Of a DNA stretch of 64,000 bases, positions 56,127 to 64,000 are shown piece after piece. How positions within the stretch are numbered: the first letter of the stretch is position 1; each line of letters begins with the position of its first letter. Position numbers and translations under genes: made by a program. Source of the stretch: Mytilus galloprovincialis (lineage: Eukaryota > Mollusca > Bivalvia > Mytilida > Mytilidae); contig NC_134845.1 in assembly GCF_965363235.1 (NCBI RefSeq), forward strand, positions 80,506,413-80,570,412, given 5' to 3'. Below the pieces are notes generated by a model. The model ran no database searches and was not told the DNA's origin. It worked only from the letters and a program-made list of their open reading frames with translations.

Positions 56127-57788
56127 TTTATACGACCGCAAAATTTGAAAAAAAATTCGTCGTATATTGCTATCACGTTGGCGTCGTCATCGTCGTCGTC
56201 CGAATACTTTTAGTTTTCGCACTCTAACTTTAGTAAAAGTGAATAGAAATCTATGAAATTTTAACACAAGGTTTATGACCACAAAAGGAAGGTCGGGATT
56301 GATTTGCGGAGTTTTGGTCCCAACATTTTAGGAATTAGGGGCCAAAAAGGGCCCAAATAAGCATTTTCTTGGTTTTCGCACTATAACTTTAGTTTAAGTA
56401 AATAGAAATCTATGAAATTTTGACACAAGGTTTATGACCACAAAAGAAAGGTTGGGATTGATTTTGGGAGTTTTGGTTCCAACAGTTTAGGAATTAGGGG
56501 CCAAAAAGGGACCCAAATAAGCATTTTTCTTGGTTTTCGCACCATAACTTTAGTATAAGTAAATATAAATCAATGAAATTTAAACACAATGTTTATGACC
56601 ATAAAAGGAAGGTTGGTATTGATTTTGGGAGTTTTGGTCCCAACAGTTTAGGAATAAGGGGCCCAAAGGGTCCAAAATTAAACTTTGTTTGATTTCATCA
56701 AAAATTGAATAATTGATATGCTGAATCTAACTGTGTATGTAGATTCTTAATTTTTGGTCCCTTTTTCAAATTGGTCTACATTAAGGTCCAAAGGGTCCAA
56801 AATTAAACTTAGTTTGATTTTAACAAAAATTGAATACTTGGGGTTCTTTGATATGCTGAATCTAAAAATGTACTTAGATTTTTTATTATTGGCCCAGTTT
56901 TCAAGTTGGTCCAAATCGGGGTCCAAAATTGAACTTTGTTTGATTTCATCAAAAATTGAATAATTGGGGTTCTTTGATATGCTAAATCTAACTGTGTATG
57001 TAGATTCTTAATTTTTGGTCCCGTTTTAAAATTGGTCTACATTAAAGTCCAAAGGGTCCAAAATTAAACTAAGTTTGATTTGAACAAGATGCTGAATGAT
57101 CAGAATCCGAACATGTACTTAGATTTTTGATTATGGGCCCAGTTTTCAAGTTGGTCCAAATCAGGATCTAAAATTATTATATTAAGTATTGTGCAATAGC
57201 AAGTCTTTTCAATTGCACAGTATTGCGCAATGGCAAGAAATATCTAATTGCACAATATTGTGAAATAGCAATTTTTTTTTTAATTAGAGTTATCTTTCTT
57301 TGTCCAGAATAGTAAGCAAAATATATATATAATTGCACAATATTGTGCAATAGCGAGAATTTTTTTTAATTGGAGTTATCTTTCTTTGTCCAGAATCAAC
57401 TTAAATCTTTGTTGTATACAATATACAATGTATATTCACTTTTTACTACCAACTGATAAATTAAAACAATCTTTACCATTCAATGATAACAAGCAGTTTT
57501 TTTACATCTTAATATTTTATGATGTATTTAAATGAGTAGTTATTGTTGCAAACTCCATTGAAAATTTCTTCAAACATTTTTTTGAGAGGATTAATATTCA
57601 ACACCATAGTGAATTGCTCTAAGAGAAAACAAAAATTTTAAGTTCATTAGAACACATTCATTCTGTGTCAGAAACCTATGCTGTGTCAACTATTTAATCA
57701 CAATCCAAATTTAGAGCTGGATCCAGCTTGAATGTTGTGTCCATACTTGCCCCAACCGTTCAGGGTTCAACCTCTGGGGTCGTATAAA
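56127..57788. mobile_element. Composite repeat with TTTATACGACC ends
   Basis: TTTATACGACC at the left and GGTCGTATAAA at the right are exact inverted ends. The inside is built from about three ~160 bp units (TTTTCGCAC(T/C)(A/C)TAACTTTAG then GGTTTATGACCA) and about four ~120 bp units (AAAATTGAATAATTG, TGTAGATTCTTAATTTTTGG). A segment with TATTGTGCAATAGC words follows. No transposase. Confidence 0.8.
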
Positions 57789-57904
57789 GCTGCGCCCTGC
57801 AGAGCATCGGGTTACAAATTTTTATCATGTTTTTGTCAAACCTGCAACTTCTGTCCAACATAGATAGCTAAACTTGTAAAAGCATAATATTTCAGAAGGT
57901 AGAA

Positions 57905-58525
57905 GACCTGGATTATTCATACTTTATATAGATGCCTTATGTTATGAAGTTTCCGTCTGTCATGTATGTGCCATGTCCTTGGCCTCATTTTCATGGTTCA
58001 GTGACTACTTGAAAAAAAGTTAAGATATTTAGTAAACATATGTAAAAAAAAATCTAATTTTCTTTGTATTGCTCTTATTATGACTTATTGGGTATTTATA
58101 TTTGGTATGTGTATACCTGGCAAGGTCCTCATGCCCATCAAGACAGTTTTCACTTGACATTAACCTCAACCTCATTTCCTGTATCCATGAACGTTTTCCT
58201 GGTTGAATAAATTTTTCAGATACTTTAAATAATAGGTCTACCACATTTGGTGTATGGAATGATTGTAAGGTGTTCATATCCAACTGGCAGGTGTCATCTG
58301 ACCGTAACCTCATTTTCATTGTTCAATGGATATATACACAATGTAGTTTTTGTGTTTGAGTCGGTTTTTCTTATACTGTATGCAATAAGTTTACTATAAT
58401 TGGTGTATGGAATATTTGTAAGGTTTACATGTCCATCTGGCAGGTGTAATAATCTGACCTTGATCTCATTTTCATGGTTCAGTTTTGTGTGTTTATCTGT
58501 TGTTCTAATACTGTATGCAATGCAT
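57905..58525 (+). repeat. Tandem repeat of about 150-160 bp units
   Basis: The words GGTGTATGGAAT, TTGTAAGGT, CATCTGGCAGGTGT and CTCATTTTCATGGTTCA recur in order near 58250-58320 and 58400-58480, with a diverged unit before. This is a common mussel satellite-like repeat. Confidence 0.75.
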
Positions 58526-58932
58526 GTAGGTTACCTATATTAAGCCACTGCCACCCCTATGTCGAGCTTTCTGGTACACAAGTCGCAGGCTCTACAAAAA
58601 TTATCAGGAACATAATTATTCACTCATATATATGGAAAATAAACCGACTACGCCATTGCTAAAATGAATAAAAAGGCGTCAACTTTAGGGTAAGTTAACA
58701 AATGGACAATTTCACCTTCATTACCTGTATCTCTTGGTTTTATACTTCCTTGTGAGCAGCAGTCCTCTATCAAGATAATCATTAAAGTAATACAAGCCCT
58801 AAAATAGCATTATTAAAAACTTATCAAATACATTATAGACAAGGCAACAATTATCAAAACACAGCAACAAAAACCCTCAAAAACCAAGAATGATCTCTTT
58901 TGGCTTGATTGAACTAAAATAGCAACTTAAAC

Positions 58933-59210
58933 AAGAATGTGTCCAAGGTACACGGATGACCCACTCGCACCATCATTTTCCATGATCAATGGACCCTAAA
59001 ATTGGGATCAAAAGTCCAATTTGGCTTTGAAATTAGAAAGATCATATCATAAGCAACAGGTGTACTAAGTTTTCAGCTTCATCAAAAACTACCTTGACCA
59101 AAAACTTTAACCTGAAGCAGGACAGACGAATAAATGGACAAACGAATGAAGGGATGCATGCACAGACCAGAAACAATAATTCCCCTCGACTATTGTAGGT
59201 AGGACATAAA
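58933..59210 (-). repeat. Interspersed mussel repeat (GTTTTCTGGTCTGTG family)
   Basis: On + it reads AATGTGTCCAAGGTACACGG, ACCTTGACCAAAAACTTTAA and CTATTGTAGGTAGGACATAA, the reverse of the 26078-26550 copy. Confidence 0.8.
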
Positions 59211-59689
59211 AATAAATTTATAATTTGTTGATATATGCCTACAGCAGATTTTTTCCAATGAAAAGACTTAACATGATCTACATAAAGCAAAGACTTGGCG
59301 GAGGGGTTTCTTGAACTTGTAAGAAATAGGTTTAGAGTTTTGCTCCATGTTGAAGGTGCCAGATTGACTTGAGATAAAGAGAAGCAGTGAAAGCACTTTC
59401 TTTTTCTTTTGGTGTTGTATCCAATTCTCTACACACCAGTTTTTCTCGTCATGTTGCCCAATTATAGCCCTTCATGAAGAAAATTTAGTGAAACTTGACA
59501 GTATTCTTCTAGCTTGCTACAGCACTCCATGCTGTTGTTGAGCTTATATTTGAACTTAATAGACAATAGGTAATGCAGTCACTTTTAGTGATCAAGGGGA
59601 ATAATCTTGGCAATATCATTTCATTGGTTTATTTTGAAAGTCTTATTTTCTCTTCATTTGTTCCATAGTCACCTTCCTGTATTTTATGG

Positions 59690-59820
59690 CTCACTATATG
59701 GTATGAGTTTGTTTATTGTTGAAGGCTGTTCCTTAACCTGTAATTTTCACAGCTGTTATCTTTTGGTCTATATAGATACCAGGTAATTGTCTCATTGGCA
59801 GTCATATCACATTTTCTTAG
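59690..59820 (-). repeat. Interspersed repeat, GATGTGGTATGATTG family, diverged
   Basis: On + it reads TATATGGTATGAGTTTGTTT, ATTGTTGAAGGCTGT and CTCATTGGCAGTCATATCAC. Confidence 0.6.
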
Positions 59821-60297
59821 TTTTATAACAACTTTGGCTTTGAAATCAAAAGAAGGACATACATTTCTTTTCCAGTTTCCCATGCAGGTCTATGATAGGT
59901 CTTTGATATTATTCATAGTGATTTTTTCCACTTCAACTGGAATTAAATCCAATTGCCACTTGTGATCGATCTATTAATAAATTTATTTTGGATGATTTGC
60001 TGCCATATAGCATTAATTATGTATGTTTTCTAATAATTACCAAATGCTTTCCATCCAAAATTTCTCATTAAAACAAGGAAAATAAATTTAGTTTATATAT
60101 AGTATTACATTTATTAATCATTTCGTAACATATAAAAACACTTTGCATGAAATATCACATATATGATCAAGATTAAATACATTCTCAAACAACCACTCTT
60201 ACTGGACTTGTTTAAAACATACAACATTAATATAATTTATTGGTTTCTTTTTTAAAAAGTCATACAGCTATTAAACTTTTACTTACTTATAGTATAT

Positions 60298-60415
60298 AAT
60301 TTGGATTCATTAATTTATTATTCGTTAGATACCAATTTTATGGTTTCATGAGGTGAACCATGAATTCAAATGTTCAACAATTAAAAAATTTCTATGGCTT
60401 TGAATGCACAGCCTT
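60298..60415 (+). mobile_element. TACTGTGGATTCATT-type TIR element fragment
   Basis: It shows TTTGGATTCATTAATTTATT, ATTCGTTAGATACCAATTTT and GAATTCAAATGTTCAAC. Only the left half is present. Confidence 0.6.
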
Positions 60416-60508
60416 TTTCAGACAGACAAGGACTCGAATTGTACTAAAACAAATAACGTGTTGAACACAAATTCATACAATTATGAAAAGTCTGTACAGT
60501 AATTATAA

Positions 60509-60616
60509 GGTGAGGTATACTACACTCCTTTAAAAGTAGACAAGTACGACAGATTAACGATCTATATGTCTGTAGGACTAGACTACTCCAAAATGAGGGT
60601 AGTATACCTTACTGAA
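60509..60616. mobile_element. Small inverted-repeat element
   Basis: GGTGAGGTATACTACACTCC at the left is mirrored by GAGGGTAGTATACCTTAC at the right. About 108 bp, non-coding; possibly a very short MITE. Confidence 0.55.
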
Positions 60617-61522
60617 TAATGACTTCCAGTGTTCAGCTAGCAAGTAAGCAAGTCAAAGATATAACTTTTACCTACACATTCTTTGCATTTTGCTGTAACT
60701 TAGAATGAAAGTAAGAGCTTTATCTAAACATAACAAACATTATTATCCAATAACTACATTCAATTTCACTCAACACCTCTAACAATTGTTCACACCCTAC
60801 TATTGGACTCTGAGAACACAGTCACAAACTTTTTATTCATATTTTTCAAACATTTTCACAATACATTCTTCAACACCATATACTACTTATAATCTGTTAC
60901 AGAAGTAAGTTGTGGAGTAAATATATTGGCTCCAGTGTTTTCATTAATTTATTTCATGTACTGATTTTCAGAGATTTTGTTGAAAAATGAGTACCACAAT
61001 ATTAACTGTCAAAAATATATCTTCTACACTTTGTAAAAAAAATAATCACAAAAATACTAAACTCCAAGGAAAATTCAAAACTAAAAAGGATTATGGTTCA
61101 ATTTCCATGAAAATACATTTTTGCTCAATAGATAAAATATTGGCTTCCACAGAATTTTTTTTACACAGTATGCTATGTTAAATTAAATAATTAAATAAAC
61201 TGTAAAATAATAAATGCATTTGACATCACAATTTATATATCTTTTTTATCATGTTTATGGTTTAAAATATTATAAAGTTTGAGCTATTTAGTTAAAACGA
61301 ATGTGGCAAGGAAAGAGAATTGTATTTTTAGACATGGGTCATAATAAAATCATTGTATGTCCTTTGGTGTATGCAACTCTTAGCCAGAATGACGAATTGT
61401 TCATAAATTTAATTTCAGAGATGGAAAAAAAATACAGCACTATTACATTAATCATGATATTTTAACAGAAATGGCAAGATCTCTTAGAAACTTTACCACA
61501 CACAACTTATATCATCTGTTTC

Positions 61523-61770
61523 TTAGAGCTGTTCCAGAATAAATTGTAGGGGAAAGGGGAGGGGACATCTTGTAAAATTAATGGGTGTTGGTTATTATAG
61601 ATTATTAGCCTGAACAATCATAGATTGGTTGAAGTTTATTCGCTCAGCAACAATTATAGAAATAATCAGCAGAAATTTTAGGCATTCTTCTGTACACTCT
61701 CCCCCCTCCCCCTTCCCAACACACACACCTTTTCTATATAAATATATTTAATTTTTGGAACAGCCCTAAA
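61523..61770. mobile_element. TIR element with TTAGAGCTGTTCC ends
   Basis: TTAGAGCTGTTCCAGAAT at the left and TTGGAACAGCCCTAAA at the right mirror each other. Purine-rich (GGGGAAAGGGGAGGGG) and pyrimidine-rich (CCCCCCTCCCCCTTCCC) strands face each other inside. 248 bp, just beyond the DNAJA3 3' end. Confidence 0.7.
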
Positions 61771-61966
61771 TTCATTAAATGCTAGACTTGTTTCAATTAG
61801 TTTAACCCACATAAGGATTTTGAGCTTCACCAAGTCAATGTGTTCCTATAAGCATTGAAATCTGTTAAATGCAGGTATAAACTTCAGCATACAGGTATCC
61901 ACATTCTGTGTTTGTTTAATATAAACAATCTTCCACGAGGAGAAGACAAGATAATGTTTCCTTTCA

Positions 61967-62103
61967 TCAACTTTTCCCCGATCCTGTCTTTTTTTCCTCA
62001 TCTCCTGTCTCTTTATCCCCATCTTCTAACTTTTTGTCTGCCACTTCTGCTAAAGCTTCCCGTATTAGTGCAACAAGTCCATTTTCATCAACAGCTGTTT
62101 GTC
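61967..62103 (-). CDS. DNAJA3: DNAJA3 candidate alternative distal terminal exon
   Basis: AATTTTAATTCAG acceptor, then a frame in the correct phase for 44 residues (AVDENGLVALIREALAEVAD ... TGSGKS) and TGA. It could be reached directly from 63312. Alternatively it could be reached through an 18-base mini-exon (62573-62556) using the TCGG|GTGAGA donor inside the proximal terminal exon; both routes keep frame. Confidence 0.55.
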
Positions 62104-63998
62104 CTGAATTAAAATTCAGAGAAGTGTTTTTAAAAATATCATCGTTTTGGTTTATAACATTAATTTCTAGATACAATATTATTATAATATTTGTTATCTG
62201 TTAACTTACAATTATATCCTAATATTTTTTTTATTATTCTAATTCTATGCTCACACGCATTTGTTTTCAAGGTTCTTGAAATAGTATGGTATTCAAAATT
62301 TGGGAGATATTTTTACTTGTTTACATGCCGGACCACAAAAAGCCAAACATTCATATCTTTAATAAGCAAATTAAAAATCACAGTTACCTAATTTATTCTT
62401 TATAAACATGAATACATACATCTAATAAATACCTATTAAATTAAAATTTCCTAGAAGAAGCTATCATCATCCAAAGATTTTTCTTTTTATCTTCCCAAGA
62501 AATGAATCATCATCATCATGCTCAGACAATCTTTCCCCAGAAGTGGTTTTCTCACCCGATTTCTCTCCCGAATCTAAAACAGAGAAGGGACTGTCAGCTT
62601 ATCTCAAAATGGAATTATATCAAGTTTATAGAATCCTTTTTATGTTCTAGATTTGAACAGAAAGATTCTGGAGTAAGTTTTACGTCTGAAATGTGTGTTC
62701 TATTGTCATCATGCATTTAAATACCAGATATTGATATTCTTCTAGGAAATTTTAAGTATTATATTTTTATCAATAATTGCAAATGAAATTTTTATAAATA
62801 ATTAATTTACTGGATAACAAAAATCACCAAAATAATCAATCACCATTACCTCCCATCTGAAAGAAATCTGATGTACAGCCTGACTTGGTACATGCACAAA
62901 ATATGGTGGGGTTAAACCAATAGTTTTAAAGTTCTCATAAACCTTCCCCTTTGCAACTGCCTTTCAAGAAGATATGTCTCAAAATATAAAATTGAGAAAT
63001 GAATGGGGAATTAAAATAGCATTAATCAAGTGCAGCTAAAAATCTCATCTTATTGATTAAGTTGCTTTTAAAAAAACAATAACAAGAAGCCTGTCTATTT
63101 TTTGCTAGGAAGTTTTAAAATGAGAAATAACTGGAAACAAGAAGTGTAAATGAAAAAAAGTTTGGTTTATCAACTACAGCAACGTTTTTCAACTTTCACA
63201 AAGTTGTAGTTCACATGCCTGTAAACAGCCCCTACCCATTACCAGTGTGAAAACTGTGAGTCAAAAGTTGTACCTTCAATGAAGAAATACCATTCTTTGT
63301 TTTAAACTTACCTTGTGCTGTATTTACAATGCCGTTTACTGTGCCTTTAACTTTCTCTGTTTCAGCATAGGCTAACATTAATGCTTCTTGTTCTTTACTT
63401 AAAGATCTGTTATAAATATGACAAATAAATGTAAGGATTGAAAAACAGAAACAGTTGCTAATTGGACATCATGCAAGGCCAACAAACTTCACAATTTGGA
63501 TATTTCAGTTTCACAAAATGAAACTATATACAATATTTATGACTAAAATTTTCTTTAATTTTAATTTCTTGTGACATTGATTATCTGCTGACCCCCTTTG
63601 AAAGTTATTAATTCACCTCTGCATTAACTTTTTTGGGGTGTATAATTTCTACCAACAAATAAAAGGTGCTGCATCACTGATACAGCAACTGAACAACAAA
63701 AAACCACATGTGGAGCAGGATTTGTTTATCATTTAAGGGCAACTGGGATCCCCAATCATCTGTTTTAATGGGGTTCCAGTTGCTCAGTCTAGTTTCTATG
63801 TTGTGTTTTGTTTTCTGTTGTTGTTTTTTTTTTCTCCCTCTTTTTTTGCCATGACATTGGTTGGTTTATTTCCAAGTTTTGAGTTTGAATGTTTCTTTGG
63901 TACCTTTCACCTCTCTTCTAGAGTTTCATAAAAAAAATAACAAAATACAAGATCAATATTATACTTCAAGCCTCCCCATGTCAACACTTTTACTTACA
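61967..63998 (-). CDS. DNAJA3: DnaJ homologue subfamily A member 3 (Tid1), 3' end only
   Basis: The exon 63406-63312 encodes SLSKEQEALMLAYAETEKVK then GTVNGIVNTAQ. This matches the C-terminal segment of animal DNAJA3 (SRQQSLILSYAEDETDVEGT in human). Two downstream exons fit its phase: 62573-62467, ending DDDDSFLGKIKRKIFG-stop (like human EDEEGFLSKLKKMFTS), and 62103-61967, ending TGSGKS-stop. The J domain, Cys-rich zinc part and most of the protein lie beyond the right edge. A donor GTAAGT near 63997-63992 suggests the next exon ends at about 63998. The family is a mitochondrial-matrix Hsp40 partner of mortalin. Confidence 0.82.
62467..62573 (-). CDS. DNAJA3: DNAJA3 proximal terminal exon
   Basis: CTCTGTTTTAG acceptor; 35 codons in phase with the upstream exon. 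The end DDDDSFLGKIKRKIFG resembles the acidic-then-basic end of vertebrate DNAJA3, which supports this as the standard C-terminus. Confidence 0.75.
62875..62960 (+). repeat. Retroelement-tail-like interspersed repeat, DNAJA3 intron
   Basis: CCTGACTTGGTACATGCACA and GGTGGGGTTAAACC match the 3' tail of the retroelement at 48265-48320; AAATTGAGAAATGAATGGGG near 62990 matches its end. Confidence 0.55.
63735..63786. repeat. Short inverted repeat
   Basis: GGGCAACTGGGATCCCC and GGGGTTCCAGTTGCTC can pair with few mismatches. It lies in a DNAJA3 intron, before a decayed GCCATGGCGTTGTCAGTTT-type repeat (63840-63925). Confidence 0.6.
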
Positions 63999-64000
63999 CA

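Larger units (their letters stand above)
54764..61966. other. Intergenic region between convergent NDUFC2 and DNAJA3
   Basis: No coding exon is recognised. It holds a 1.66 kb composite TIR element (56127-57788), tandem repeats (57905-58525), interspersed repeats (58933-59210, 59690-59820), a MITE fragment (60298-60415), and small TIR elements (60509-60616, 61523-61770). 54902-56120 and 59830-60290 show nothing I can name. Confidence 0.55.

Overview
The window looks like nuclear DNA of a bivalve mollusc, most probably a mussel of the genus Mytilus. The base composition is AT-rich and the host genes have several introns. The non-coding part is packed with short interspersed and terminal-inverted-repeat (TIR) sequences that I recognise as typical of mussel introns and intergenic DNA. 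The genus is an inference from those repeats; no database search was possible.

Layout. 1-9.8 kb is gene-free and holds microsatellites, a ~150 bp tandem repeat, a cluster of CTGTTAC motifs and interspersed repeats. 9.8-19.64 kb is a nested transposon block. A decayed LINE (9.8-10.89 and 19.04-19.63 kb) was split by a young Gypsy-type LTR element (10887-19039) with two apparently identical 671 bp LTRs and a 4 bp target duplication. A G/C-tract TIR repeat sits inside the LINE tail.

Four host genes follow. (1) On +, 20925-28262, a nine-exon macrodomain-macrodomain-PARP gene of about 723 aa, with an apparent His-Tyr-Glu triad and a cysteine cluster in the catalytic domain. (2) On -, 31139-45231, a ten-exon orthologue of PRMT9 (N-terminal TPR-like region, two methyltransferase modules). 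(3) On +, 45638-54763, a three-exon NDUFC2 (complex I accessory subunit) that shares a 406 bp head-to-head intergenic region with PRMT9. (4) On -, 61967 to beyond the right edge, the 3' end of DNAJA3/Tid1 with two candidate alternative terminal exons. Every exon junction listed has a GT/AG boundary and the reading phases agree throughout.

The introns and intergenic spaces hold at least ten distinct TIR or foldback elements, several with readable target duplications (TTA, TTAA, ATTA, AAATAT). They also hold a tRNA-derived SINE present twice, one copy split by a smaller TIR element, and a 5'-truncated reverse-transcriptase retroelement inserted into another repeat. Two host genes carry decayed partial tandem duplications of their own exons (PARP exon 6; PRMT9 exons 2 and 3).

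The genes do not form one pathway: ADP-ribose signalling, arginine methylation, mitochondrial respiration and a mitochondrial Hsp40 co-chaperone. The most interesting items are the unusual PARP architecture, the DNAJA3 terminal-exon choice, the exon duplications, and the 52.1-53.3 kb element with repeated TCTATGG motifs.
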